NCBI GenBank assembly: GCA_028386065.3
Contig: JAKUCV010004398.1
Span: 106,566-170,565 of the forward strand
Direction: 5' to 3'
From: Turnera subulata
Taxonomy: Eukaryota > Streptophyta > Magnoliopsida > Malpighiales > Passifloraceae
Length of the DNA: 64,000 bases
Shown here: piece by piece, positions 24,301 through 37,013 of the stretch
Layout of the letters: each line of letters begins with the position of its first letter
How positions within the stretch are numbered: position 1 is the first letter of the stretch
Notes under the pieces: generated by a model
Seen by the model: only the letters and a program-made list of their open reading frames with translations
Told to the model about the DNA's origin: nothing
Databases searched by the model: none
Translations under genes and position numbers: made by a program

Positions 24301-24697
24301 AAGCAAGAGAAAGGCGAGTGAGATATACGGCCAGCCGGCCGTGGACCGAAATGTATCAAAAGATGGTTCATCTGTGGCTGTAAGCATGAATGATGAGCAA
24401 GTTCTGGTGGAGGTTAAGTGTCCTTGGAGGGAGGGAGTATTACTTGAGATAATGGATGCAGCAAGCCATCTTCTTCTGGATTCGCACTCGGTTCAATCCT
24501 CAACCATTGATGGGATTCTCTCTCTGAATATGACATTTAAGGTATGAGAGGATTACACAAACCATATATCTTCATATCATGTCTCAGCAAAACCTTACAT
24601 GGGTGTCCTTATGTGCCTATTGCAGCAGAAGGGACCAATTACTGCATCAGCCCGGACAATCAAGCAAGCACTTCAAAGAGTTGCTAGCAAATGTTGA
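21383..24697 (+). CDS. bHLH transcription factor, GL3/EGL3 clade (subgroup IIIf)
   Basis: Eight exons: 21383-21501, 22168-22422, 22548-22644, 22798-22812, 23034-23090, 23197-24024, 24104-24541 and 24626-24697. All introns are GT-AG, and the product is about 626 residues, close to Arabidopsis GL3. The N-terminus (about 1-190) is the MYB-interacting region: QLALAVTSIQWSYAIFW, WGDGYYNGDIKTRKTVQ, LSPEDLTDAEWYYLVCMSF and SAGIQTVVSFPF. An acidic middle part follows. The bHLH domain is at about 428-477, with the E-box-reading triad His430, Glu434 and Arg438 and the helix DKVSILDDTIEYLKELERRV. The C-terminal part (VLVEVKCPWREGVLLEIMDAA) is the ACT-like dimerisation domain. In the nucleus such proteins join R2R3-MYB and TTG1-type WD40 partners to control trichome or root-hair fate and anthocyanin genes. 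The first exon resembles GL3/EGL3/JAF13 rather than TT8. Confidence 0.92.
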
Positions 24698-26996
24698 ACT
24701 TGGTTTTGCCCTGATAACTACTAGCTAGCTAGGTAGATCAATCATCAGAATGGCCATTTGAGTGTAGAAGGTATGCACCCTGGAAGGCTCTATTTGCAGC
24801 ACAGGATTATCTACCTTTAGGCTGGCCCAATAAACAGATCAAAACTTGTAACTTTGTTCAATATTCTCTGCACCTAGTGGTATAGTTACTAAAATAAATC
24901 CTTGTGAAAATCTATGACATGAAACAAAAAAACACCAAAAGACAACTTGTAAGGGTCTAGGATTCGTGTCCACTCAAAGAGACAATAATTTGGATAGTGA
25001 AAACAAAGTATGCTTCGTCCTTCCCTGTCATTGCCTCTTCAGAGATTTATTATAAGATGACAGGAATGACATAAAGTTAAATGGTGAATGGTAATAGAAA
25101 AAAACAGAACGCATACATGTAACAGGCAAGGACAAGCACAGGTCGAAATGTCTGCTGCATTAATGATTTTGGAAAACACAGAATCTGAAGGATCATTGTG
25201 GGAAGGTAATACCGGAGTAATTAGCTTATTTTGCCATGTCGTTTTTTTGTTGGTTTATAATGATCAGGCATCCTCAGGGCAGCTGATGGAGATGTTGTCT
25301 TCCATCATTTTGTACAGTTTTAAATTGTGTGCATCAGCCGTCGTGGTCCTTCAGTTCAACTAATAGTAGTAACAGTGTGGGAAAAAAATAATTGAAAGAG
25401 GCCTATTCAAAGTTTGAAACTCTCTATGCAAATCATGGCCCTTCCATTCACCGACAGTGGTGTGCCAAAGCATGTAGTAAATACATTGCAGCAGAAAGTT
25501 TAAACAGTGTCAAGATGGTGATTTCTTTGTTTTATTAGTCAAAAAGATAGAAAAAGAGAGGAATCTCTTGGCATTAGTTTATGTACAAAAAGGATATATT
25601 GAAAACCAATCTAAGGATGCAAACATGAGAGGGATAAGAGGTCTTGGATTTGAGTCCTACTTTCAACATCGACTAATATATAAAAAATAATGTTGGCGGC
25701 AAAGTTTGGCACCGCGTTTGTCATCTTGTGCAAGATCCTACTTGGCTTTAGTCAAAGCATCCAAGTATAGTATCATCATTTCATTTGGTTTAAGTTTGCA
25801 ATTTTAACAGCAAACCAAATTCCCTAATTAATCTGTCCACTGGAAACTTCTAGTTCAGATGTTAGGCAGAAAGATATAAATATGCCATGACCCCAGCAAA
25901 TCTAGTTCGAGCGATATTGATGTCAAATGTTTTGGTGACAAAGGCAATCTTTCATTGCAAGGAAACAGTTGAAACATTAATCAAAGACCTGAAGAAGGAG
26001 CAAAAACACGAGCAAAGGGTTGACACAATAAATGATCTGCCTTGTATGAGAATGGCATGGTTTGTCCCTACAAATTACTGAGACCACATCCTATGCTGGA
26101 GCACATGGTTCTGTACTGTAAACCCATCAGTATTAACAGTACTTTAGCATGAGAAAATGCAATACCCTTTTTTAACAAGCAATCTCTAAGCCAATAGTTT
26201 CCGATAATACCATCCACTTGTACTTTATCATTATATCCAACCAATGACATGCTCTTTTATCAATCACTTAGGCTTTGAAACTGTAACCAGATTTCCTTTT
26301 ACTTGACAGTACGAGCCTATTAAGTAGACATTAGTGAGTTTCTCAAAGAAAAGAAAAGGTAGAAATTTCTAAACTTGGGTGGGGAAGTGGAGAAAGTGTT
26401 CATCAGAATTATTACAAGGTCCAGTCCAAAAAGGCCGTTATCACTTTGTCAAGCATTCAAGTGGAGAGAAAGGAAACAATAGGAAAGGAACAAAACAGCT
26501 AGACCCATCCTGCATCCACTAGCTGACAAGCAAATCTACTAGAACCAAAAGCAGAATTTCAACAGTTATGTACGGGGCACTAGAAAATCCTGATAAAGAC
26601 AATCACCTGCACTGTTATCTTTTTTATTTTAATTTTTTTCTATTAGCAGCCAGATTCATGGCCAATCTATCACATCTTAGGCCGTCCAATTTCTCTTACA
26701 TGGAAATAATGGATACAGAAACACAATTGCTATCTGAAAAAAAAGAAACACAATTGCTACAGCTCCCAGAAGTTGAAAAAAGCTCTATTTCATTGTTACC
26801 CAGACAGGAAGAATTTCTTTTCCCCGAGTGAAAAGAAAAAAAAAAGACAAAAGACAAAACCAACATCCAAGATCCATTAGAATCCTGCTAAATACAGCTA
26901 ACTAGAGTAAAGACACACTGAACTTAAAAAGCAACAGAAGTGTTAAGTTCTTATTCCTGAATATGAAGCTTCTGGTAAATATTGAAGCTTGTCCCC
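24698..26996. other. 3' UTR of the bHLH gene, then intergenic
   Basis: The bHLH 3' UTR probably occupies the first few hundred bases. After that I see no exon-like pattern, only scattered short frames. From about 26640 the sequence matches the stretch downstream of the neighbouring dioxygenase (28450 on) and belongs to the duplicated unit described separately. Confidence 0.55.
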
Positions 26997-28090
26997 TTAT
27001 TTTGAAGCTTCAGTTTCAGGAATAGGTTCTGATAACTTCTGCCCTGCAAAATCTTTTACATTGTGCCCAATTTTCTCATACCTGAATCTGAATTTCAAAT
27101 AGTCCAAGCAAACAAATGGCTTGTAAGCCCTTGAGTTTTCTTGTCCCACAATTTCATCTGGTGCTGAGATCACTTTTCCATCCTCAAAATGCCAGAAGAA
27201 GGCAAGAGAGCTGCGATTTGCTGTCTTCCTTAGGGCAACCCGGTGTTCGGATGATCTTAGCCTTTCGTTGCTCCAAGCCTGAAATAGGTCTCCAACATTA
27301 ACTACAAGAGTATTCTCGCAAGGGCGAATGTCCAACCATTGCCCCTCCCTGGACCTCACCTGCAGTCCCCCATTCATATCCTGATAGAGAATTGTTATAC
27401 AACCGATATCAGTGTGCATTCCAAGTCCTTCAACCTCCTCTTCCAAACTCTCTGGTGGAGAATAATTTATAATCCTCATATATCCACGACAGTTGCTAAA
27501 TTCTGATTCATAGAATTTCTTGTCATAACCATCCCCCAGGCTCATTAATAAAACCTTAACGATTTTCTTGGACAACTCAGACATATTGTTTCCATACTCT
27601 TGTAACACCTCACTGCAGCAGAATTGAATCAACAAAAGTCAAGCATATGCAAGATTCAGTCCTGTGGTTTAGAACAATGTGAAAATCACATACAACAAAC
27701 TAAAAAAGATTAAAAAAAAAGTCTACAGTACCTAAATCGGGAATTTGGTTCACTAAAGAGCTCCTTTTCTGAACTCTTTGCAGAACTAAGGAAATCTGGT
27801 CCAGACACTCGCAGGCTTTCAACATAAGGGAAGGCAGTGGAGTGAGAAGTGTAAGTTTTCAAGACTGATGAGGGACCAAGCTTCAGTTTTGAATCTGTAG
27901 GAAGGCTAAAGATAGGCCTCAAGAGCGCAAGAACCTCGCTGAATAAGTCTTTCGGGATACCGTGATTGGTAACATAAAAGAAGCCCCATTCTTGACAAGC
28001 ACGAGAAAGAGTACATAGATTGAAGTGCTCTACAGGTTGAGAAAAATCTAACACAGGAAGGTCTACAGAGATAGGTTCTTCAGGCATCAT
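26997..28090 (-). CDS. 2-oxoglutarate/Fe(II)-dependent dioxygenase, copy 1
   Basis: Two exons: 28090-27732 and 27612-26997, GT-AG, with the intron after two bases of an Arg/Ser codon. Two ATGs are adjacent (28090 and 28087); the second matches the start of the sister gene and gives 323 residues. The N-terminal DIOX_N region has VDLPVLDFSQP and CQEWGFFYVTNHGIPKDLF. The catalytic jelly roll keeps the iron ligands His185, Asp187 (GMHTDIG) and His242 (SSEHRV) and the 2-oxoglutarate Arg252-x-Ser254 (NRSSL). The family oxidises small molecules in the cytosol, using O2 and 2-oxoglutarate. The general type is gibberellin 20-oxidase-like/DOXC, but the substrate cannot be told. Relative to copy 2, the tail differs, ending EPIPETEASK. 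Confidence 0.88.
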
Positions 28091-28758
28091 ATAGGAATAT
28101 GCAATGGTTTTTTCAGTGCATGTAAATGAGCAGGGATAGGGCCTAGCGGGTTAACACAAATCTTTTGATCAGTCCACTCTTAAATAGACCTTTCAACACA
28201 TTATGCCACTTCTACAAAATGATACCTATAACTTTCAGACCCTCAATTATCAATCACCACTAAGAATATAATAAGCATTCTGCAGGAGTAGTGATTCAGA
28301 TTTCTAATGACAAAGTGCCAGGCATGTAGGGAAGGTCAGCCGTTAACCATGGCGCCTATTTAAAATGCTTTTAGGTAAAGCAGAATTTAGTAAGACAAAA
28401 ACCAGAATTTCAACAATAAGGAAAGGACAACAAAATGCTGACAAAGGCAAACATGTGGTTTGCTTTTCTTTAATAGCAGCAAGATTCATGGGAAATCCAT
28501 CACATCTTGTGCCGTCCAATTTCTCTTACATGGAAATATGGATTGAAAAATAGTTGTTATATATCCAAAAGTTGCAAGACGGCAACAAATTTCTTTTTCC
28601 CTAAATGACAAAAAAAAAAACACAAGTCTTTCACATCCAAGATCCTATTCCACCTTTCCAGCCGAATGGAGTAGAATCTTGTAGAGCCACAGCTTACCAG
28701 AGTAAAGACACACTGAATGTAAAAGCTAGCATTTAATGCAGAGTAAGAGGTTCACAGC

Positions 28759-29832
28759 CTATTTTTGAATATGAAGCTTCTGCCCTGCAAAATCTTTTAC
28801 AGTGTGCGCAATCTTCTCAAACTTGCCTACTTCATTACTCTCTCTAAATTTCAAATAGTCCAAGCAAGCAAATGACTGATAAACCCTTGAGTTTTCTTGT
28901 CCTACAACTTCATCTGGTGCCCAGATCAGTTTTTCATCCTCAAAGCACCAAAAGAAGGCAAGAGAGCTGCGATTTACCGTCTTCCTTAAGACAACCCTGT
29001 GCTCGGATGATCTTAGCCTTTCGTTGCTCCAAGCCTGCAATAGATCTCCAACATTAACTACAAGAGCATTCTCGCAAGGGCGAATGTCCAGCCATTCCCC
29101 ATCCTTGGACCTCATTTGTAGTCCCCCACTCTCATCCTGATAGACTATGGTTATACAACTCATATCAGTGTGCATTCCAAGTCCTTCAACCTCCTCCTCT
29201 TCAAAAATCTCTGGTGGAGAATAATTTACAATCCTCAAATATCCGCTGCAGTTGCTGAATTCTGATTCATAAAATTTCCTGTCATAACCATCTCCCAAGC
29301 TCATTAGTAAAACCTTTACAATTTTCTTGGATAACTCGGACATCCTGTTTCCATACTCTTGTAACACCTCACTATAGAATTAAAAATAAACAAAAGTCAA
29401 TTATACACGGAATCAATCCTGTGCTCAAAACAATGTGAAAAACAACATCAGATAAAGTAAGAAAAGACAACGGTACCTAAATCTGGTTTGTGGTTCACTA
29501 AATAGTTCTGCCTCAGAACTCTTTGCAGAATCAAGGAAATCTGGTCCAGAAACCCGCAGGCTTTCAAAATAAGGGGAGGCAATGAAATGAGGAGTATAAG
29601 TTTTCAAGACTGATGAGGGACCGATCTTGAGTTTTGAATCTGCAGGAAGGCTGAAGATAGGCCTCGAGAGAGCAAAAACCTGGTCGAACAAGTCTTTTGA
29701 GATACCGTGGTTGGTGACATAAAAGAAACCCCATTCTTGGCAGGCACGAGAAAGAGTGGACAGGAAGGGTTGCTCTACAGGTTGAGAGAAATCTAACGCA
29801 GGAAGGTCTACAGAGATGGATACCTCAGGCAT
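28759..29832 (-). CDS. 2-oxoglutarate/Fe(II)-dependent dioxygenase, copy 2
   Basis: Two exons: 29832-29477 and 29371-28759, GT-AG, giving 322 residues. DIOX_N is visible (VDLPALDFSQP, WGFFYVTNHGISKDLF), then VNYSPPE and the iron triad His186, Asp188 (GMHTDMS) and His243 (SSEHRV), with the 2-oxoglutarate pair Arg253-x-Ser255. All catalytic residues are present, so it should be active. It is the tandem sister of copy 1, with the same intron phase and place and about 650 bp between them. Differences cluster in the first 90 residues and the last 30, where substrate-contacting segments of these enzymes often lie; divergence in substrate is possible but unproven. Substrate unknown. Confidence 0.88.
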
Positions 29833-30065
29833 TATATAGGAAGAATATGCAACAGGTTTTCAAGTTGAGTTAATGAGCAGGCTAGGGCCTATAAGGTGCC
29901 TAGGTAGGTTATAGGGTGGAAGAGTTATAACACAAAAGCTTTGTTCACTGCACTCTTGAAATAATTCTCGTTTGACAATTTATGCCCCTTTTTGGAAATG
30001 ATATTTGTAACTTTCAGACCCTCAATCATTAACCAGCACTAAGTATAGCAATAATAAGCTTCTGC

Positions 30066-31153
30066 AAAGAGAAAAAGACTAACTGACCTAATGACAAGTG
30101 CTGAGGCAGGAAAAAAAGGGTCCAGCAAAGGCATCGTGGCTATCCAAATCAACCTTTTTAAGATAAATTTATAATTAAACCATATCATAACCAACATTGC
30201 AAGTGGAGACCACGGATCATTTTCACTAAATGACCATCCCCCACTGCTGGAGACGCTATTATAGCAAGGAAAAGCAAAGATACCCAATAACAAGGAGGAA
30301 ACCTATATTGACACAAAAATGCAGAATTGTTCCATTGTCTTACTTTATACATTTAGAATACCTCAAACAGCAGAGAAACATTTGAGCATACTGAAAAAAC
30401 GCACCATGGCACAGGTCTGTCTATACAATTAGGTGGATAGAGACATCACAGGGTTCTCATAAACAACTTCAGATGCTAACATCACCAAATTCAAAGGAGA
30501 AACATAGCACAGGGACAAGCACAACACAGAAGCAGTGCTCATTGACGATTACGCCTTAGGGTAATGATCAAGATAAAAGCAATTGGCAAATATACATAGC
30601 CTAAGATAACTTTTCTTCCAAGAAAAGCCGAAGAAAGAAAGAACTAAGGTTTGAAGATAGAACGGTTTGATCACAAGATGTCCCAGTCTAGCAGGAGCTT
30701 CAGATACAAGAATAAGTTTTCTGGGCTGAAAATCTTCTTTTGCAAATAAACAGACAGCACTGCCAAACGCTGCAGGCTCAATATTTCCATACTGGATCTT
30801 TCTCCCAACGCACATTTGAGAGCCTTACACATAGATTAAAAGTTGACCAAGATCAGAAAAACTAACTAAAGAAGGAAATAAGCACTAGATAAAAGCTTGC
30901 ACATTAATATCACAATAAAATTGTGATAAAAGTTCCACAAATTGGTTGTATAAATTAGACCCTCCAAAAAGTATTACCTCACAGACATGAGCCTATCAAG
31001 AATTACATCACTGACACACAGATGAGTCTTCTTCCTAATAATACTAAACTAAGGCTATCATTCATTCCATTGCTGGATAAATAATCACTTGACACCAAAT
31101 ACCATGGAGTTTCTTTCTCTCTTTCAGTTAATGCTCGAGTATCAAAGATATCA
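30066..31153. other. Intergenic, including the GMP synthase 3' UTR
   Basis: No coding pattern is seen. The GMP synthase 3' UTR, on the minus strand, should lie just below 31154. Short frames near 30039-30293 and 30549-30815 have no family features. Confidence 0.5.
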
Positions 31154-33506
31154 TCACTCCCACTCAATTGTTGATGGAGGCTTTGATGTTATGTCTTGAA
31201 CAACTCGGTTTACACCCCTGACACTGTTGCAAATTCTTCGAGCCACATCATCAAGGAACTTATGTTCAAAATAGTACCTGGAGTTTCAAATTTCAGAAAA
31301 AGAAATGTGAATTATTTAAGTAAAAAGAAACAACAAAATGATTATTATGCCTTCACATAGTTCATAGGTTATGCATTCACAATTCCATTTTGTTTGGAAA
31401 TAAAGAGGGAATGGGAATAATAGTCAAATGCTTAACTAAATAATTCAAACGTTCATGTAGTTTTGGAACAAGGCTTACCAATCTGCTGTCATTCCATCTT
31501 GACTCGTAACAGCTCTGAGAGCAACAACATGAGAATGTGTCCTTTGATCTCCTTGAACTCCTACAGACCTTACAGGCAAAAACACGGCAAAAGCTTGCCA
31601 TATTGAATCATAAAGTCCGGCATCCTTAATGGACTGGATGAAAATCTCGTCAACCTGAGAAGGAAACAAAAAAGAAATAACTTCCAGAAGAGCTAAAACG
31701 GTATAGACCATATTAAAGCAGATAAAATAAACAATGTAATGTTTACCTGGCGGAGAACATCTAAAGCATTGCCTTCAGTTACGTCACCCAAAACTCGTAC
31801 CGCAAGGCCAGGCCCAGGGAATGGATGGCGCTTCAAAAATCCTTCAGGAACATTCAATATTTTTCCTAGTTGCCGAACCTTTGTACAGCAAAACAAGAAA
31901 TTGCATAAGTTCGCCAAATGTTGAAGTAAAGGTCGCACATGAAAAATAATCGTGACAGTTTAACCAGATACCTCATCCTTAAAAAGAAGTTTCAGGGGTT
32001 CAATAAGCTTCAACTTCATGTCCTTTGGAAGCCCTCCAACATTGTGATGGCTCTTGATGGTGTGGGAGTGAGTCCTTCCAGATCCTGGAGGTGGACAAGA
32101 TTCAATCACATCCGGATACAGGGTTCCTTGGACCAAGTAGGCGGGTTTTGTTCCCAATTTTTGCTCCAAATCATGGGCAAAAGCATCAAAAATGCTAATG
32201 AATTCTTTTCCAATAATTTTTCTTTTCATCTCAGGATCCACAACTCCTTTCAGTTTACTAAGAAACTCATGAGATGCATCAACACAAGTGACCGGCAGAT
32301 GCAGATCGCGTTCAAAAGTTTCCATCACACGTTCTCTCTCCTTGTATCTGTTTGAGTTGTAGAATATGAGGATTTGACAAGTAGAAATCCCTATACAAAA
32401 AAACAAAATCTACACTTTATGTTAAAAAGTTACGATATTCACCTTAGTAAGCCGTTGTCCACAAAAACACAATGCAGCCTGTCTCCAATTGCCTTATGAA
32501 CAAGAGTTGCAGCAACTGTGGAATCCACACCACCCGATAACGCACATATAACATGGTCTTCCGGGCTCAATGTTTTCTTTATCGCACTAATTTCTGCATC
32601 CAGCACATCTTCCATCTTCCACCCCGCTTCCACTCTACAGACTTTAAAGAGGAAATGCCTTAGTGTTTCCATGCCCTTCGGTGAGTGTGTCACCTGCAAG
32701 AGATTCAAAAACAGGATTTAAAACCCTTGAATTAATACACAAGCAGAGTAATACAACTAATAAAACATTTCCAAACAAAATGTTAATATGTACAATGCTT
32801 TCATCTACTTAAAAACCCTTTTTCACCCAACGCCAATAAAGCTCCAAACTTGCAACCCAAGCCAACCAAAAAAATAAACATTTGGAATTGCAAGATTGCA
32901 TCATTAGTGACAAAGCAGGGGAACCAACTAAAAATTTTCAGGGCTCAGTAAACCCATTACCTCAGGGTGGTACTGGAGACCATAAAACCTCTTCTCGGGG
33001 TTCTCAATGGCCGCAACCCCACCTTGCTGGCTGCGCGCCGCCACACGAAACCCATCAGCCAACTTCACCACCTCATCCCCATGGCTCATCCACACCACCT
33101 GCCTATCCCCAGCACTCTTATCCCCAAAAACCTTGGAATCCTCCTCCACCACAATCTCCATCCTCCCATACTCCTGCTTCTCCCCCACCGCCACCACTCC
33201 CCCAAGCCTCTGCACAATCAGATGCAGCCCGTAGCATATCCCGAGCACGAAGCAGCCGGTCTCCTGGGCCCACTCGGCGAACCCGGCAGGGAAAGTGGGG
33301 GAGTCCGGGGAGTGGACGGAGTGGGGCCCGCCGGAGAGGATGACGACCTTGGGGTTGTGGGAGGTTATGGTGTCGAGGGAGGAAGTGCCGTTGATACAGA
33401 GGGAGAAGACGTTCAGGGAGCGGATGCGGCGGGTGATGAGGTGGGTGTACTGGGAGCCGTAGTCCAGGATTAGGACCAAGTCGGATTTCACGGCTTTTGG
33501 GTCCAT
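31154..33506 (-). CDS. GMP synthase (glutamine-hydrolysing)
   Basis: Six exons on the minus strand: 33506-32961, 32693-32443, 32347-31972, 31878-31747, 31654-31479 and 31277-31154. All GT-AG, summing to exactly 534 residues, the length of the Arabidopsis protein. It converts XMP, ATP and glutamine to GMP, the last step of guanine nucleotide synthesis, in the cytosol. The class I amidotransferase domain has the nucleophile Cys91 (GICYG) and partners His180 and Glu182 (QYHPE). The ATP-pyrophosphatase domain has the PP-loop SGGVDS (235-240). The C-terminal domain has [15 protein letters not shown] (from about 408), [22 protein letters not shown], and ends KPPSTIEWE, where this family binds XMP and dimerises. 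No damage is visible. Start: the only ATG directly before the VLILDYGSQ strand. Confidence 0.96.
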
Positions 33507-33541
33507 TTTCTTTGTGGTGGCGGTGGGTGGTGGTTGGTGAC

Positions 33542-33596
33542 TAGGGTTTTTGAAATGGGGGTGAAGGTGGCTGCCTGCTTTAACTAACTAGGGTTT
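33542..33596 (-). promoter_or_regulatory. Two telo-box motifs upstream of GMP synthase
   Basis: On the minus strand AAACCCTA occurs twice just upstream of the ATG (33542-33549 and 33589-33596). This motif is common near transcription starts of plant growth and translation-related genes, which suits a nucleotide-synthesis gene active in dividing cells. Function here is inferred from motif and place only. Confidence 0.45.
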
Positions 33597-33599
33597 ATG

Positions 33600-34001
33600 G
33601 CGGGAGAAGAACAGATTGAGTGGACTGTTTATAGTAACGAAATGGGGGTGTAACGTTAAATTTCGGTGTCTGATTTGGGCTTGGGTATTTGTTGGTCTTA
33701 AACAGAGGGGAAAGGCCTAAGCCCAATAGAGACTGAGCTTGGGCCTCTTCCTTTTTATATTGAAAAACTTATGTGGAATATTTTTTTTGAACATAACTTA
33801 ATGTGGAATATTTTGACCCTTAATTTTATGAGTTAAAAATAACCTGCAAGCCTCTCTATTATACATTTTGGTTTTCACATTTTGATTATATTTCAATATA
33901 TGAAGAAATCCAACTATTTCACTTTCACATTTTGGTTTCATATCTCAATGTGAAAATATGAAACAATAGCAGACCAAGAAATGAGTTTAGGCAATGGATA
34001 T
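33600..34001. other. Promoter-side spacer of GMP synthase
   Basis: AT-rich spacer between the GMP synthase leader and the copia element. No other feature seen. Confidence 0.4.
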
Positions 34002-34480
34002 TGTTATAAAATTGGGGAAGATTTTTACTATTTGATGGAATAATACAAACTTGATCAAACTTGATCAAGGTAATAATACAACTTTGGTAATAATAATACA
34101 CTTTTGATAATAATATATAGAAGAGAATAATAAATTTAGATGGAGGGAGATTGGAAGAGAAGTGTATGAAATGAGAAGAGAGTGAAGTTTATGGTGGGTT
34201 GTAAGTGTATGAAAGTGAAGGAATGAAGGGGTATTTATAGTTGAAAATGGGAGGATAAAAACAAATAAGTATGATTAATTTAAAAGAAGGGATGTTAGGT
34301 AAAGGAAGATGATATTAGGATTAGGACAAATGGAATTATGGAGGGTAATTAGCCAAAGAGATAATTCCAAGTAGAAGTTTGGTGTATGGGTAAAGTATTT
34401 ACCGGGGGTAAATTCAGATATGGTAAAAATGAGTTTTACTGGATGGTAACAATGACATTCACCATAATTTATTTATAACA
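34002..34480 (-). repeat. 3' LTR of the copia element
   Basis: 479 bp, closely similar to the right LTR, with a few substitutions and small indels such as a doubled AACTTGATC near 34051-34068. Ends TG...CA. Confidence 0.85.
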
Positions 34481-34718
34481 CTCCCCTTTGAATGTCATTG
34501 CACCTTTGATAGAATACGCTTAGGAAGTACTGCCTCGTTAAAAACCTTACCAAGAAAAACCCAGTGGGACAAAAACTTGGTGAAGGAAAAAAGAGTGCAG
34601 TGCTTATCCTACTCCCCCTGATTTTGGCATCCCTTGATATCTCGAATCCTCCATAAACCAATCCTCTTCATCAATTCTTCAAAAGTTGTAGTAGGAACTG
34701 ATTTTGTAAATAAATCTG

Positions 34719-36590
34719 TCAGATGTCACTTGAATGATTCTTGATGTATCCTCCCTTCAATTGGGCAATACAGCTAGCATTATCTTCACAAATCATCGTT
34801 GGAACATCTTCCTCGCTAACTAATCCATATGAATCTTGACTATGCTGCATCATCGATCTTAGCCAAGCACATTCTCGGCTAACTTCATGTATGAACACAA
34901 TTTCTCCATTATTTGAAGAGGCAACAACGATACTTTGTTTTCTAGTCACAATGATACTTGATGTATCTGCCTGTGCTTTATGTGGATCAAATAAAAGACC
35001 TACATCTACAAAACCAACTAGATGCACCTTGGCCTCACAAGGGTAAAATAATTCCATATACCAAGATAATATAATATGTATTTATAGCAAAAGCTTCAGG
35101 CTTTATGTTACAAGCAATACATATTGTACTTAGACAGGGTACTCCAGGACCTGTCTAATAGCACGGTATTTGGAAGCTTCTTCTAGAGTTCCAATCACTA
35201 AACATATCAATATAAATTTATCCATACTCATAATGATCATGTAAAGATTAACTCCAAATTTTGTAATTTCCCGGGAATTAGTTGCTTCAGATAACTTGGA
35301 TCCTTCAGGGATCTTCATGTATATTTCACGACTTATGGATTCATAGTAGGCTGTAAAAGCATTCATTTGATGCATTCTAATTCTTTTCATATAATGCAAG
35401 ACTTATAAAAATAATTGCATCCACCACAGGGGAGTGTATCTCCTCATAATTAATATCAGGTCATCTGGGTCTTGTGCTATAAAAACTGTGCTTTTATATC
35501 TCATTATCTTTTCGCACAAATACCCTTTTTACAACTGATCAATTTTACACCATCTGGTGTATGGACTACAGGTCTGAAAATTTCTCGCTTCACAAGCAAG
35601 TCCAACACAGCCTTAATTACATTTCTCTTATTTTTGGCCAATCGTTTTTGCGCCTACATTCATCAATGTAGGTTCATGATCCTCATTTTTATTTAGCACT
35701 ATATTATAAATAAAATAAATATTCCGTCGACGGTTATTTCACGTCGGTTCCATCACATTCCTGACACTGTAATTGAGATCTCATCATTTTCATTTATTTC
35801 AGATACCTGTGTTACTTCTGGAACTTTATCAATCTGTGTCAGAAAACCTCTTTTAGAGGATTTTCCTCTTCTTGAGGAATTTTAATACAAACTTCTACTG
35901 GAGGACTTATTTTCTTACTGGAGCCATCTTATCTCTTTGCTCCTTTTTCTCTATCGAGAATCTCTTTTCTTTTGGAACCGAGTATATTCTACGCTTTATG
36001 CGTACTTTAGATTCATTTGCATACTATACTTGTTCTTCTGGAACATTAATTTGAACAGGAGCATATGCAGCTGGTATGGTCACACTTTTCAAATCAATAA
36101 ATATGTCTGGCAATTGACTTACTAATATGTTGCAAATGAATCATCTTCTGAACTTCATGTTCACACAAATTCGTTTGAGGATCAACAACTATATATTGAT
36201 AATGTATTTCAATAATATCTTGATCCAGCTACTTATTTTCTCCCCCTGATGTTGGGTAAACTCTTTCACCAAATTAACAATAAACAAATCTCCAATCATT
36301 AATCAATGATTTCAATTACTTTGTAATTGATGGAGATTTTTATACCCAACATCTATTCCCAACCTTCTTTAAGGACCAATTTTCCTATGCTGTGGTGGAG
36401 TATTATATACTGTATAACCAATGGTCCGAAGATGGGTGTTACTAGTGACCACGAACCAATTAAATGGGGAGACCTTTTGTTTGGCTTGATGCACATAAGT
36501 GTTGCTGCATGTAAAATATCATTTTCCCAAATAGTCATATTTCATCAATGGTCCTGCAATCAATTGTCAATGTTCCCCTAGAAGTGTTTG
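34719..36590 (-). pseudogene. Copia pol remnant (RNase H, reverse transcriptase, integrase pieces)
   Basis: The minus-strand frame 35057-34719 reads LVGFVDVGLLFDPHKAQ, SSNNGEIVFIHEVSRECAWLRS and EDNASCIAQLKGGYIK: the copia-type RNase H region with its Glu and later Asp. The first Asp sits in FVDVG, as expected. Weaker pieces follow to the right: a reverse transcriptase-like frame at 35399-35130 (YMKIPEGSKL) and an integrase-like frame at 36538-36353 (AATLMCIKPNKRSPH). Many stops and frameshifts separate them. It cannot encode an active polyprotein. Confidence 0.65.
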
Positions 36591-37013
36591 GGTTTATTTT
36601 CAATGATATACATTATCCATTGAAGAAATATACCAGCATTATTTAGACATATAGTCTAATAACATAATTAGGGATATGTACCCGCAAGTGGCTTAATCAT
36701 TAAAACAAGTGCGCACAATGCCAACTTGCGTCACACAATGGACCATCTAGTCGATGCATCGTAAAAATTACCTAGATGGTCAATACAACGGATTTATCAG
36801 TCCGCGTTCATATCCCAGAATTAATCCCAAACTTGCTGGTCTAGGCCAATCTCATCTTAGGAAGACTGTATTATTAATTTCGCAGCAAACAAATACATGG
36901 AAATTCATTGATTGTAAAAACTTCTGGTTTTTCAATGAATGACCAAATAAATTTTGTGCATCATTATTGACCCGGGATGGCCCAACCGGTCAAACCAAAT
37001 AATATGTCCATGT

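Larger units (their letters stand above)
26640..30065. repeat. Tandem duplication of a dioxygenase gene unit
   Basis: Two copies of about 1.6-1.8 kb lie head to tail: about 26640-28290 and 28450-30065. Similarity includes both exons, the intron position, and non-coding flanks (downstream block GCCGTCCAATTTCTCTTACA at about 26682 and 28510; upstream block CAGACCCTCAAT near 28239 and 30016). This points to unequal crossing-over rather than retroposition. Confidence 0.75.

Noticed and set aside
32882..33473. Plus-strand Pro-rich frames of 153-168 codons
   Set aside because: They lie opposite the first exon of GMP synthase and reflect its codon use.
36661..36760. Possible tRNA gene suggested by short paired segments
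   Set aside because: No A/B box arrangement or acceptor stem could be matched; the sequence is within the copia interior.
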